Shown: positions 35,195-44,473 of the stretch, piece by piece | Position numbering within the stretch: position 1 is the first letter of the stretch | How the letters are laid out: each line of letters begins with the position of its first letter | Assembly: GCA_965220825.1 (NCBI GenBank) | Contig: OZ244839.1 | Location: 2,914,001-2,978,000 of the forward strand | Direction: 5' to 3' | From: G965220825 sp965220825 | GTDB lineage: Bacteria > Pseudomonadota > Alphaproteobacteria > UBA828 | DNA length: 64,000 bases | Notes under the pieces: generated by a model | Databases searched by the model: none | What the model was told of the DNA's origin: nothing | Seen by the model: only the letters and a program-made list of their open reading frames with translations | Position numbers and translations under genes: made by a program

Positions 35195-37441
35195 TCAGCC
35201 GTTCCGCCCCGCCGCTGCGGACATGTAGTCCGGCAGCCAAGCCTCGTGCAGGCGGCGGAGTTCCACGACCGATATGGCACCCGCACCCCGGAGTGTCAAC
35301 GCATCGCCGCCCGTGGTCCCGATCATGGCGAGAGGCACGCCCGCATCCGCGCCGTCCGCCTGCAAGGCCTCCGCCGCCGCGCGGGGCGCGCTCAGCGCAT
35401 AGCGTCCCTGATCCTCGCCGAAGAGCCAGGCCGCGGGATCGCCGATACCCTCGGGAAGCCGGAGTTCGGCGCCAGGCGCGCGGCCCGCATCCAGTGCCGC
35501 GAGCGCCATCTCGGCGACGGCGACCAGCAGGCCGCCGTCCGATATGTCGTGGCAGGCTGAGACCCTTCCCACGGCGATCTGGCGGCGCACGAAATCGCCG
35601 TGGCGGCGCTCCTCCGCGAGGTCTACCGCGGGCGGCGGGCCCTCTTCGCATCCCAGGACGTCCCGCTGGTAGAGGGAGCGCTCCAGGTGGCCTCCCGCCC
35701 CTCCCACGAGGAACAGCGTCTCGCCGGGCGCCGCGAGAGCGAGGTCGCACGTCCGGTCGAGGTCGTCGATCAGGCCGACGCCGCCGATCGCGGGCGTCGG
35801 CGGAATGCTCGCACCGACGGTCTCGTTGTAGAACGAGACATTGCCCGAGACGACGGGAAAATCCAGTGCGCGGCAGGCCTCCGCCATCCCCTTCAGGCAG
35901 CCGACGAACTGCCCCATCACGTGCTCGCGCTCAGGATTGCCGAAATTGAGGCAGTCGGTGAGCGCGAGCGGCCGGGCGCCCACCGCGGTGAGGTTGCGCC
36001 AGGCTTCCGCCACCGCCTGCGCACCGCCGGATTCCGGGTGCGCGGCGCAGTAGCGCGGCGTGCAGTCGGCGGTGAGCGCGAGCGCCCGGCGGCTCCCGTG
36101 GATGCGTACGATGCCCGCATCGCCGCCGGGCCTGCGCACCGTGTCCGCCATGACCATGTGGTCGTACTGCTCCCAGATCCAGCGCTTGGAGCAGAGGTCT
36201 GGCGTCGTCATGAGCCTGCGGAGCGCATCGAGCGGTGCCGGATCCGCGCTAACCTCGCGAACGGATGACGCGGGCGGGCGCGGCGTGAGCCGATAGGGCC
36301 GTTCATAGACCGGTGCGTCGTCCACCAGCGGGCGGATCGGCAAGTCGCCCACCACGCGGCCGCCGGCCTTGAGCATGAGCCGTCCGCTGTCGGTGATGCG
36401 GCCCACCACGGCGCATTCGACTCCCCATTTGTCGAAGACCGCCCGCGTCGCCGCCTCGCAGCCGGGGCGCACCACCATGAGCATGCGCTCCTGGCTCTCG
36501 GAGAGCATGATCTCGTAGGGCGTCATGCCCGTCTCGCGCACGGGCACCCGGTCGAGATCGAGTTCCACGCCGGCATCGCCCTTGTCGGCCATCTCCACGG
36601 TGGAGCAGGTGAGCCCGGCGGCACCCATGTCCTGGATCGCGACCACGGCATCGCCCGCCATCAGCTCGAGACACGCCTCCAGCAGCAGCTTCTCGGTGAA
36701 GGGGTCTCCCACCTGCACGGTGGGGCGCTTTTCTTCCGCGCCCTCGTCGAAGGCCGCCGATGCCATGGTGGCGCCGTGGATGCCGTCGCGGCCCGTCTTC
36801 GCGCCGGCATAGATCACCGGGAAGTCTTCGGCGTCCCGCGCGGCGGCGCGAAAGACGCGATCGGCGCGGGCGGTCCCCACGGTCATGGCGTTGACCAGGA
36901 TGTTGCCGTCATAGCCCGGGTCGAAGGCGCAGGAGCCGCCCACCGTCGGCACGCCGACACAGTTGCCGTAGCCGCCGATCCCCGCCACCACGCCGGCCAC
37001 CAGATGGCGGGTCTTCTCGTGGGAGGGCGCGCCAAAGCGCAGTGCGTTGAGGCTCGCCACCGGGCGGGCGCCCATGGTGAAGACGTCCCGCAGGATGCCG
37101 CCGACACCGGTCGCCGCCCCCTGATAGGGCTCGATGAAGGAGGGGTGGTTGTGGCTTTCCATCTTGAAAACGGCAACCAGCCCGTCGCCGATATCCACCA
37201 CGCCTGCGTTCTCGCCCGGCCCGCACACCACCCAGGGCGCCTCCGTGGGGAGCGTTCGCAGCCAGATTCGAGAGGACTTGTAGGAGCAATGCTCGTTCCA
37301 CATCGCCGAGAAGACGCCGAGCTCGGTGAAGTTGGGCGTCCGCCCGAGGGCGCGCTCGGCGCGGGCATATTCGTCGGCGCTGAGCCCGTGCGCGGCGGCG
37401 AGCGCGGGCGTCACCGCAGGTTCGGAAGGCCGCGCCGTCAC
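35195..37441 (-). CDS. purL: Phosphoribosylformylglycinamidine synthase subunit PurL
   Basis: 748 residues, normal for the short PurL of the three-subunit PurSQL enzyme. Conserved segments include GVFSAMWNEHCSYKSSR (about 42-58), VFKMESHNHPSFIEPYQGA and the second AIRS-like repeat with SGNVSFYNET. It converts FGAR, ATP and ammonia to FGAM in purine synthesis. Its ATG overlaps the purQ stop as ATGA (37438-37441). The third subunit gene purS is not found upstream of purQ here. Confidence 0.97.
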   Translation of the reverse strand: MTARPSEPAVTPALAAAHGLSADEYARAERALGRTPNFTELGVFSAMWNEHCSYKSSRIWLRTLPTEAPWVVCGPGENAGVVDIGDGLVAVFKMESHNHPSFIEPYQGAATGVGGILRDVFTMGARPVASLNALRFGAPSHEKTRHLVAGVVAGIGGYGNCVGVPTVGGSCAFDPGYDGNILVNAMTVGTARADRVFRAAARDAEDFPVIYAGAKTGRDGIHGATMASAAFDEGAEEKRPTVQVGDPFTEKLLLEACLELMAGDAVVAIQDMGAAGLTCSTVEMADKGDAGVELDLDRVPVRETGMTPYEIMLSESQERMLMVVRPGCEAATRAVFDKWGVECAVVGRITDSGRLMLKAGGRVVGDLPIRPLVDDAPVYERPYRLTPRPPASSVREVSADPAPLDALRRLMTTPDLCSKRWIWEQYDHMVMADTVRRPGGDAGIVRIHGSRRALALTADCTPRYCAAHPESGGAQAVAEAWRNLTAVGARPLALTDCLNFGNPEREHVMGQFVGCLKGMAEACRALDFPVVSGNVSFYNETVGASIPPTPAIGGVGLIDDLDRTCDLALAAPGETLFLVGGAGGHLERSLYQRDVLGCEEGPPPAVDLAEERRHGDFVRRQIAVGRVSACHDISDGGLLVAVAEMALAALDAGRAPGAELRLPEGIGDPAAWLFGEDQGRYALSAPRAAAEALQADGADAGVPLAMIGTTGGDALTLRGAGAISVVELRRLHEAWLPDYMSAAAGRNG

Positions 37442-38127
37442 GAGAGTGCCTCCATGAGGCCATCGAACAGCGCGCGGCCGTCCGCGCCGCCGAGCGCCGG
37501 ATCCGCAAGCCGTTCGGGATGGGGCATGAGGCCGAGGACGGTCCGCCGCTCGCCGAAAATGCCGGCGATATGGTTCGCCGAGCCGTTGGGGTTCGCGCCC
37601 GCGCCCGGCTCGCCTCGCGAATCGACATAGCGAAAGGCGACCCGGCCTTCGCCCTCGAGCCGGGCGAGCGTCTCCGCGTCGGCGAAATAATTGCCGTCAT
37701 GATGGGCGACCGGCAGGCGTATCACCTGGCCCGGGCGGTAGCGCGCGGTAAAGGGGGCCTCGGCGCTTTCCACCCTCAGATGCACGTCCCGGCAGACGAA
37801 ACGAAGGCTCGCATTGGGCATCAGCGCACCCGGCAGAAGCCCGGCCTCGGTCGCGATCTGGAAGCCGTTGCAGATGGCGAGCAAGGGGACTCCTGCGCCG
37901 GCGCGGCGGCACACATCGGCCATGATCGGCGAGCGCGCTGCCATGGCGCCCGCCCGAAGATAGTCTCCATGGGCGAAGCCGCCCGGGAGCACGATCAGGT
38001 CGCAGGGCGGCAGCGCCGTTTCGCCGTGCCAGACCATGGCCGGTGCGCGGCCCGCACTCGCCTCCAGAGCGACGGCGGTGTCGCGGTCGCAGTTCGAGCC
38101 AGGGAAGACGATGACGGCGGCTTTCAT
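37438..38127 (-). CDS. purQ: Phosphoribosylformylglycinamidine synthase subunit PurQ
   Basis: 229 residues, class I glutamine amidotransferase. VIVFPGSNCDRD at the start, nucleophile Cys in PLLAICNGFQIAT (about 92) and the HxE pair in LMPHPERLAD are all present. It hydrolyses glutamine and passes ammonia to PurL. Upstream (38130-38375) lies only repeat DNA instead of the common purS and purC genes. Confidence 0.96.
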   Translation of the reverse strand: MKAAVIVFPGSNCDRDTAVALEASAGRAPAMVWHGETALPPCDLIVLPGGFAHGDYLRAGAMAARSPIMADVCRRAGAGVPLLAICNGFQIATEAGLLPGALMPNASLRFVCRDVHLRVESAEAPFTARYRPGQVIRLPVAHHDGNYFADAETLARLEGEGRVAFRYVDSRGEPGAGANPNGSANHIAGIFGERRTVLGLMPHPERLADPALGGADGRALFDGLMEALS

Positions 38128-38186
38128 GGGTCGGCGCCTCGGAGCGGAACCCTCCTACAGGGCGTGCGCGCGTGGCGCAAGCCGGC

Positions 38187-38260
38187 GTCCTCGTGCAGGA
38201 CGTTCGAGACGCTGGGGTTCCTTCGGCCGTCAGATCGGAAAGGCATGTCGGCCTGGAGCT
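38187..38260. repeat. Dispersed repeat family 1, copy c
   Basis: GTCCTCGTGCAGGACGTTCG is followed by AGACGCTGGGG, then a spacer and GGCATGTCGGCCTGGAGCT. On the minus strand it could encode LQADMPF...PSVSNVLHEDA. It shares both end blocks with copy b and the core with copy a. Confidence 0.65.
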
Positions 38261-38280
38261 TGTCGAGGAGCGAGCTGCCC

Positions 38281-38364
38281 TTTTTTTGTGCGCGGGTCTT
38301 GAGGCCCGCATTTTTCGTCTCCTCGAAAACAAAAACATACGGGCCTCAAGACCCGCGCACCAAA
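38281..38364. repeat. Dispersed repeat family 2, inverted pair
   Basis: Two copies face each other: 38281-38316 on plus and 38326-38364 on minus. Each contains GTGCGCGGGTCTTGAGGCCC, itself a small hairpin (GCGGG/CCCGC). Together they can form a stem of about 30 bp with a short loop, like a BIME. They may terminate transcription or act as a REP-type element. Confidence 0.75.
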
Positions 38365-38442
38365 CCAGCCATGGCGGTCCGAACTTGCACGGCCGGGGGC
38401 CCGTGATAGGGTCCGTGCCATTACAACCGAAGACGGCAGCCG

Positions 38443-39036
38443 GTGGAAAAGCCCGCGCACAACGACCACCCGATCCACGACCTGCTGAAGAGGCGCTGGA
38501 GCCCGCGGGCCTTCGACGGCCGCCCCATACCGCCCGCCCATGTCCGCGCGCTCTTCGAGGCCGCGCGCTGGGCCGCCTCCAGCTACAACCAGCAGCCCTG
38601 GCGCTTTATCGCCGCCCAGCGTGCGGACGAGGCGGCGTTCGCCCGCATGCTGGAATGCCTGCTGCCGGGCAACCGGACGTGGGCCGCGGCCGCGCCGCTG
38701 CTGATCCTGACCGCGGCCAAGCGGGACTTCGACGACGGCAAGCCCAACCGCCACGCGGTTCACGATCTGGGACTTGCCGTCGCGCAGCTCGTGGTGCAAG
38801 CGACGGCTCTGGAGCTTGCGGTGCATCAGATGGCGGGCATCGAGCCGGAGACGGTTCGCGCGCATTATGGCGTTCCGGCCGGCTTCGATCCGCTGACGGC
38901 CATCGCCGTCGGCTATGCGGGCGCGCCGGAGAGCCTCCCCGACAAGCTCCGGCGCATGGAGGAGGCGCCCCGCACGAGGCTTCCCCAGGGCGAAATCGTC
39001 TTTGCCGGCGCCTGGGGTCGGAGCGCCTCGCTTTGA
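38443..39036 (+). CDS. Nitroreductase family protein
   Basis: 197 residues, FMN-dependent. RRWSPRAFDGRPIPPAHV and WAASSYNQQPWRFIAAQ are the N-terminal FMN-binding elements; VPAGFDPLTAIAVGYAG is the C-terminal one. GTG 38443 is the start. Its stop overlaps the next gene's TTG start as TTGA. Substrate unknown; it may act on enoyl or nitro compounds. Confidence 0.9.
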   Translation: MEKPAHNDHPIHDLLKRRWSPRAFDGRPIPPAHVRALFEAARWAASSYNQQPWRFIAAQRADEAAFARMLECLLPGNRTWAAAAPLLILTAAKRDFDDGKPNRHAVHDLGLAVAQLVVQATALELAVHQMAGIEPETVRAHYGVPAGFDPLTAIAVGYAGAPESLPDKLRRMEEAPRTRLPQGEIVFAGAWGRSASL

Positions 39037-40181
39037 GCGTTGCGGGGCCCTTCAACGGGGTCACGGTCATCGACCTCACCCGCGTTCTGGCGGGGCCCTA
39101 CGGCACCATGGTGCTGGCGGACCTCGGCGCCCGGGTCATCAAGGTGGAGATGCCCGGCACGGGGGACGATTCCCGTGCCTTCGGCCCGTTCGTCGGCGGC
39201 AAGTCGGCCTATTTCATGTCGATCAACCGCGGCAAGGAAAGTATCGCGCTGGACCTGAAGAAGGCCGACGACCGTGCCCATTTCGAGCGCTTGCTGGAAG
39301 GCGCGGACGTGCTGGTGGAGAACTTCCGGGCCGGCACCATGGAGCGCCTCGGCTACGGCTGGGATGTGCTGGAGGCGCGCTATCCGCGGCTCATCTACGC
39401 GGCCTGCTCGGGCTTCGGCCATACCGGCCCCTATGCGCACCGCCCGGCCTACGACGTGGTGGTGCAGGCCATGGGCGGCATCATGAGCCTGACCGGCCAT
39501 GCGGGGGGCCCGCCGGTGCGGGTGGGAAGCTCCATCGGCGACATCACGGCGGGGCTCTTTACCGCCATCGGGGTGGGAGGCGCGCTCTATCGCCGCACCA
39601 TGACCGGAACGGGCATGAAGGTGGACGTTTCCATGCTCGACTGCCAGGTCGCGATTCTGGAGAACGCGCTGGCGCGCTATTTCGCCTCGGGCGAGGTGCC
39701 GGAGCCCCTGGGCTCGCGCCATCCCTCCATCGCGCCGTTCCAGTCCTACGCGACCGCCGACGGCCATATCGTGATCGCCGCGGGCAACGACGCGCTCTTT
39801 GGCGGCCTCTGCGCCGCCCTGGGCCGGCCCGCGCTTGCCGAGGATGCGCGCTTTGCCGATAATTCCGCGCGCAACGCCAATGTGGACGCGCTGGAAGCGG
39901 AGCTTGAGGCGGTGCTGAAGGAGCGGCCGACCGCCCACTGGATGGGCCTGCTGCAAGAGGCCGGCATTCCCCACGCGCCCATCAACAGCGTGGCGGACAT
40001 GGTGGCGGACCCCCACATCGCCGACCGCAACATGATCGTGGAGACCGACGATCCCGTCGCCGGGGCGGTGCGCATGGCTGGCAATCCCGTCAAGCTCTCG
40101 GCCTATGAGGATCCGCCCGCCCGCCCGCCCGCGCCGGGCTTGGACGAGCATCGCGCCCGCATCCTGGACGGGCGCTCGTGA
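39033..40181 (+). CDS. CaiB/BaiF family (class III) CoA-transferase
   Basis: 382 residues. GVTVIDLTRVLAGPYGTMVL at the N-terminus, KVEMPGTGDDSR and NRGKESIALDLKKADD are the family core; the catalytic aspartate is expected in the region around SMLDCQVAILENALARYF. It starts at TTG 39033 overlapping the previous TGA, and its stop overlaps the acylase start (GTGA). Three genes are thus coupled. The acyl-CoA handled is unknown. Confidence 0.92.
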   Translation: MSVAGPFNGVTVIDLTRVLAGPYGTMVLADLGARVIKVEMPGTGDDSRAFGPFVGGKSAYFMSINRGKESIALDLKKADDRAHFERLLEGADVLVENFRAGTMERLGYGWDVLEARYPRLIYAACSGFGHTGPYAHRPAYDVVVQAMGGIMSLTGHAGGPPVRVGSSIGDITAGLFTAIGVGGALYRRTMTGTGMKVDVSMLDCQVAILENALARYFASGEVPEPLGSRHPSIAPFQSYATADGHIVIAAGNDALFGGLCAALGRPALAEDARFADNSARNANVDALEAELEAVLKERPTAHWMGLLQEAGIPHAPINSVADMVADPHIADRNMIVETDDPVAGAVRMAGNPVKLSAYEDPPARPPAPGLDEHRARILDGRS

Positions 40182-42604
40182 CCAGGCGGGGCGAGCGCCG
40201 GCGCCGCGGCTTCCGGCTCTGGTGGCTCAGCGCCGGCTTCAGCGGGCTGGTCCTGCTGGTAATCGCCGTGCTCGCCGCGGGCTATTTCTGGCTCCGAGGC
40301 TCGCTTCCCGACTATGACGGCACGGTGGCCGTCGCCGGGCTGGACGGGCAGGTGGAGATCGTGCGCGACCGTCATGCGGTCCCCCATATATTCGCGGGAT
40401 CCGCGCGGGACGCCGCCTTCGCCATGGGCTACGCCCATGCCCAGGACAGGCTGTGGCAGATGGAGACCCAGCGCAGGATCGGCGCCGCGCGGCTATCGGA
40501 GGTCTTCGGCGCCCGCAGCCTCGCCATCGACCGCTTCCTGCGGACACTCGGCGTCTACCGCATTGCCGAGCGCAACTTCACCCACCTCTCGCCCGAGGCG
40601 CAGGCGGTCTATGAGGCCTATGCCGCCGGGGTGAACGCCTGGCTCGAGACCCGTTCCGGCCCGCTTCCGCCGGAATTCGTGCTGCTGGGCCACGAGCCCG
40701 AGCCCTGGAGGCCCGCCGACAGCCTGGTGTGGCTCAAGATGATGGCCTGGGACCTGGGCGGGAACTTCCGGGAGGAGGTCATGCGCGCCCGCCTCGCCAA
40801 GCGGCTGGACGCGGGCCAGCTCCAGGATCTCTGGCCGCCCGTCACGCTGGAGGGGCCGCCGCCCGCGGTGGCGCGGCATGTGCCGGCGCTGGACGGCATC
40901 GATCTGGATTTCGACGCGCTGGCGGCGGTCCTGCCCGAGACGCCGCCCTTCGGGCTCGGCTCCAACAACTGGGTACTCTCGGGCACCCATACGGAAAGCG
41001 GCAGGCCGCTGCTCGCGAACGACCCTCATCTCGGCCTTGAGATACCGGGCTCGGTCTATCTCGCCCATGTGGAGACGCCGGACTTTGCCGTGGTGGGTGC
41101 GACCTTCCCCGGTTTGCCCATCCCCATCATGGGGCAGACCCGCGCGTTCGCCTGGGGTTTCACCAACACCAACCCGGACGTGCAAGACCTCTTCATCGAG
41201 AAGATCGATCCCGAGGACCCGGCGCGCTATCTCGCGCCCGAGGGCAGCCTGCCCTTCTTCGTCCGCGAGGAGACGATCCTGGTGAAGGACGAGGCGCCCG
41301 TGCGCCTCACGGTGCGCGAGACGCGCCATGGGCCGGTGATCTCCGACCTGGTGGACGAGAGCGCGGAGTTCCTCGAGGCCGGTCATGTGCTTGCTTTCGC
41401 CTGGACGGTGCTGCGCGAAGACGACCGCACGGCGGAAGCCCTGGTGGCCGCGGCCCAGGCGACGGACTGGGACGGCTTCGTCGCGGGGCTGCGCCACCTG
41501 ACCGCACCCCAGCAGAACATCGTCTTCGCCGACCGGCTCGGCAATATCGGCTTCATCGCACCGGCCCATGTCCCGATCCGGGCGAGCGGAGACGGCTGGA
41601 TGCCGGCGCCCGGCTGGACCGGTAGCCACGACTGGGTGGACGCGATTCCCTTCACCGCCCTGCCGCGCGCCTTCAACCCGCCATCCGGGCGCATCCTGAC
41701 GGCCAACAACCGGATCGTGGGGCCGGACTATCCCTACTACATCACCGATGCCTGGCGTGCGCCCTACCGCGCGAACCGCATCGCCGCGCTGCTGGACGCG
41801 CTGCCGGCCCACAATGTGCAGAGCTTCTCCGCCATGCAGCAGGACCAGGCGAGCCTTGCGGCGGAGCGCATCCTGCCCGTGCTGCTGGAGCTTGCGGAAC
41901 CGGGCGGCGAGCGGGCGCGCCGCGCTCTCGAAATGCTGGGTCGCTGGGACCGCTTCATGGACCGCGACCGGGCCGAGCCGCTGCTCTACACGGCGTGGCT
42001 CCGCTCGCTGATGCGGAGCGTGTTCGCGGACGAGCTGGGCCCCGTGTTCGAGGACTACTGGAAGATTCGCGTCGAAGTGCTGCGCCTTGCGCTCACCGAG
42101 CGTACCGCGTGGTGCGACGTGACCACGACGGCGGAAGCGGAGGACTGCGCCACCGTCGCGGGCGATGCGCTGGAAGACGCGCTCGAGGACCTCGCCGCGC
42201 GTTATGGCGACGACATGGACGACTGGGCCTGGGGAGACGCGCATTTCGTCTGGTTCAAGAACCGGGTGCTGGGTGAGATCCCGGGCCTCGGCGCCCTTTT
42301 CGAGGTGCGCCTGCCCAATGGCGGCGAGCGCGAATCGGTGAATGCCGGAGGCTTCGAGGTGGACGATCCCGCGCACCCCTATGCGCAGAATCACGGCGCC
42401 GTCTACCGGGCCGTCTACGATCTGGGGGAGCCCGCGCGCTCCGTCTTCATCCAGAGCACCGGCCAGTCGGGCAACCCGTTTTCGGCCCACTACAGCGATT
42501 TTGCCGAGCCCTGGCGGGACGGGCGCTACATCCCCATGACGACCGACCGCGCCGCCATAGACCGCGAAGCCCTCGGAACCCTGGTGCTGACGCCCGCGAA
42601 ATAG
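40178..42604 (+). CDS. Penicillin acylase family Ntn-hydrolase
   Basis: 808 residues, membrane-anchored by one helix (about 15-40) and facing the periplasm. The chain is expected to be cut before Ser262 in FGLGSNNWVLSG; the new N-terminal Ser is the nucleophile. Conserved IMGQTRAFAWGFTNTNPDVQD and the C-terminal FIQSTGQSGNPFSAHYSDF also fit. Members cleave beta-lactams, acyl-homoserine lactones or other amides, so quorum-signal degradation is possible but unproven. The start is GTG 40178. Length and motifs look intact. Confidence 0.93.
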   Translation: MTRRGERRRRGFRLWWLSAGFSGLVLLVIAVLAAGYFWLRGSLPDYDGTVAVAGLDGQVEIVRDRHAVPHIFAGSARDAAFAMGYAHAQDRLWQMETQRRIGAARLSEVFGARSLAIDRFLRTLGVYRIAERNFTHLSPEAQAVYEAYAAGVNAWLETRSGPLPPEFVLLGHEPEPWRPADSLVWLKMMAWDLGGNFREEVMRARLAKRLDAGQLQDLWPPVTLEGPPPAVARHVPALDGIDLDFDALAAVLPETPPFGLGSNNWVLSGTHTESGRPLLANDPHLGLEIPGSVYLAHVETPDFAVVGATFPGLPIPIMGQTRAFAWGFTNTNPDVQDLFIEKIDPEDPARYLAPEGSLPFFVREETILVKDEAPVRLTVRETRHGPVISDLVDESAEFLEAGHVLAFAWTVLREDDRTAEALVAAAQATDWDGFVAGLRHLTAPQQNIVFADRLGNIGFIAPAHVPIRASGDGWMPAPGWTGSHDWVDAIPFTALPRAFNPPSGRILTANNRIVGPDYPYYITDAWRAPYRANRIAALLDALPAHNVQSFSAMQQDQASLAAERILPVLLELAEPGGERARRALEMLGRWDRFMDRDRAEPLLYTAWLRSLMRSVFADELGPVFEDYWKIRVEVLRLALTERTAWCDVTTTAEAEDCATVAGDALEDALEDLAARYGDDMDDWAWGDAHFVWFKNRVLGEIPGLGALFEVRLPNGGERESVNAGGFEVDDPAHPYAQNHGAVYRAVYDLGEPARSVFIQSTGQSGNPFSAHYSDFAEPWRDGRYIPMTTDRAAIDREALGTLVLTPAK

Positions 42605-42679
42605 GGGCCTCCGTGCCCGCGCTCGACGACAAGGGCGTGCCTGCGGAAGAGAGCCGCAGAGCCGGTTCGCCCGACCCGG

Positions 42680-43873
42680 TCAGTCGAAAAGCGTGTCGGG
42701 GGAATGGGTGAGGGCGACGGCACCGAACAGGCGGGCGGTGAGAGCCGGATCCTTCCGGGCGGCGCGATAGAAGGCCGCGAGTTCGGACGTGGGCTTCTCG
42801 AAGCGGGCGAGCCGTGCGGTAAAGTCGTAGAAGGGCATCAACCAGCGGTCCCGCGCGGCCTCATAGCCCGCGAGCGCTTCGTCCAGCGGGCGCCGGCCGG
42901 AGAGGCCGTCGTCCGCCGCCGCCGCCAGCATTTCGGCGCAGCGGAAGGCGGTGGGGATGCCCTGGGCCGTCACCGGGTCCTTCTTCATGCCCGCATCGCC
43001 CACCAGCGCCCAGCCGGGGCCCGCCGCGCGGCGCACGAAGCTCCGCGTGCAGCCGCCATGGAAGCGCTCCACCCGCTGGCCCTTGGGCAGCATGGCGTGC
43101 AAGTCGGGTGCGACCTGCCGGAGACGCGCGTGGAAGGCGGCTTCGCGATCCCGCTTGGCGCGCAGGAACTCGTCATACATCAGGTTGGCGGCGACGAGCA
43201 CCGTCCCGTCGCTGGAGGGGAAGGCGAAGGCGCCGGCGCGCTCCCGGATATAGAGCCGGACATGGTCCAGCGGCACCCCGCGCCAATAGGTCCAGATATT
43301 GCTCTGAAGGATGGGCTCGACGCGGGACTCCACGGCACCGGCCCCGCGGGCGACGACCGAGGCCGGCCCGTCCGCACCGATGGTGAGGCGCGCCTCTTCG
43401 CGAAAGGGCGCACCGTCCGGGCTCGTGCCTTCGATACCGGCGACGCGCCCCTTGCGGACGATCAACCCGGTGACCCGCATGCGGTCGCGGAACGCCGCGC
43501 CCGCTTCGACCGCCGCGTCGGCGAGTGCGCCGTCGAGGATGCGCCGCCGCGGGCCGAAGGAGGCATGCTGGCCGTCCACCGGGGGCGGCGCGCCGGTGAG
43601 CACCACGCCGTGGAGGTCCACGCGCCAGTCGGTGAAGGGCGCGGCGCGCGCCGCCACCGCCGGCAGCACGCCCCATTCTCGCAGCCGTGCCGCCCCCAGC
43701 GGGTGGATCAGATGGGTGGATTGCGCCATGTCGCTGGGGAAGCGGTCTTTTTCCACCAGCAACACGCGGTACCGCCTGCGCGCAAGCAGCATGGCCGTCG
43801 GCGCGCCGGCGCAGCGCGCGCCAACGACGATCACATCGTAGATTTCACGCCCTCCCTCGGTACATCCACGCAC
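42680..43873 (-). CDS. FAD-dependent oxidoreductase (geranylgeranyl-reductase/halogenase-like fold)
   Basis: YDVIVVGARCAGAPTAMLLA is the dinucleotide-binding motif, LTIGADGPASVVAR the mid-sequence GD-type motif and WALVGDAGMKKDPVTAQGIP the second FAD contact; family group A monooxygenase. It is 387-397 residues depending on the start. GTG 43873 is the upstream limit; GTG 43834 cuts into the motif. A strong AGGGAGGG lies at 43850-43858 with spacing to an ATC codon at 43843 that would give MYDVIVVG, the usual N-terminus, so an AUC start is possible. Convergent with the acylase gene. Confidence 0.85.
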   Translation of the reverse strand: MRGCTEGGREIYDVIVVGARCAGAPTAMLLARRRYRVLLVEKDRFPSDMAQSTHLIHPLGAARLREWGVLPAVAARAAPFTDWRVDLHGVVLTGAPPPVDGQHASFGPRRRILDGALADAAVEAGAAFRDRMRVTGLIVRKGRVAGIEGTSPDGAPFREEARLTIGADGPASVVARGAGAVESRVEPILQSNIWTYWRGVPLDHVRLYIRERAGAFAFPSSDGTVLVAANLMYDEFLRAKRDREAAFHARLRQVAPDLHAMLPKGQRVERFHGGCTRSFVRRAAGPGWALVGDAGMKKDPVTAQGIPTAFRCAEMLAAAADDGLSGRRPLDEALAGYEAARDRWLMPFYDFTARLARFEKPTSELAAFYRAARKDPALTARLFGAVALTHSPDTLFD

Positions 43874-43950
43874 CAGTATCGCCCCACCCCGCCCACACCG
43901 CCACGGTCTTCCATTCCCTTTATCGTGCGCGCGCCGAAGCGGTGTTTGGT

Positions 43951-43990
43951 TGTTTTTGGGTGCGCGGGTCTCCAGGCGCGTCTGTTTCTT
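43951..43990 (+). repeat. Dispersed repeat family 2, copy left of the autotransporters
   Basis: TGTTTTTGGG, then TGCGCGGGTCTCCAGG, ending CGCGTCTGTTTCTTT. Same orientation as the copy at 52111-52156, so the two enclose the autotransporter cluster as direct repeats. Confidence 0.75.
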
Positions 43991-44402
43991 TCCGGTTGCA
44001 AAGGAACGACGGACCGTCGACCTGCTGGGGCCCGGGCCTCCTTGAGCGGGGCAGGCGGCGACCAAGTTCAGACAAGTGTGCGACGCGGCTCTCTAAACGA
44101 GGTTGGGGCTCTTCGACGCTTTCGGTGTGAACACCAACATCGAGCAGACCCCCATGCATCTTGCGCCCGCCTCGTCAGTGACACGGTGCGATGCGGTGCG
44201 TCCGACCATCACGGAAGCGGTGCTCCCGCCCACCGCGCTCGCAGCCCTCGACTTCGAGGCGTGGACGACGACGGCCGCCGCCTCCATGCACATCGGGGGT
44301 GACGAGCCGGGCGGCGACCCCAGCCCGGTTCGGGACCTCTCTCAATATTCATAATGCGCAATATTTATTATGGATTTATTGTGCAATTTCAATCGCAACC
44401 GC

Positions 44403-44463
44403 TTGTATGCGGTTCCGTTCATTGCTACGGTCCGATCGCTGAAGCGATTTCGACCAAGGGGGG
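44403..44463 (+). promoter_or_regulatory. Promoter and leader of autotransporter 1
   Basis: TTGTAT (44403-44408) and TACGGT (44426-44431) are 17 nt apart. ATCGCTGAAGCGAT, an inverted repeat, follows and then a G6 Shine-Dalgarno tract (44458-44463) 10 nt before ATG. The same layout recurs before both paralogs, which supports it. Confidence 0.65.
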
Positions 44464-44473
44464 TCTTCGCGCC

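Larger units (their letters stand above)
38128..38442. other. Gene-free divergent region rich in repeats
   Basis: The 315 bp between purQ and the nitroreductase gene hold a copy of dispersed repeat family 1 (38187-38260) and two inverted copies of family 2 (38281-38364). Both promoters must lie in or beside these. No coding region is convincing here. Confidence 0.6.
43874..44473. other. Non-coding region before the autotransporter cluster
   Basis: About 600 bp. It holds a family 2 repeat (43951-43990), an 83-codon frame at 44103-44354 (TTG start, no good ribosome site) that I do not trust, an AT-rich block (44341-44395) and the promoter and leader of the first autotransporter (44403-44473). 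Confidence 0.6.

Noticed and set aside
43834..43951. Upstream extension of the FAD oxidoreductase to an ATG near 44065
   Set aside because: It would run through the family 2 repeat and add about 75 residues without similarity to the family; a start near 43843-43873 is more credible.
44103..44354. 83-codon frame before autotransporter 1
   Set aside because: TTG start without spacing to a ribosome site, no recognisable domain, and the end lies in the AT-rich promoter region. It may still be real, but support is too weak.
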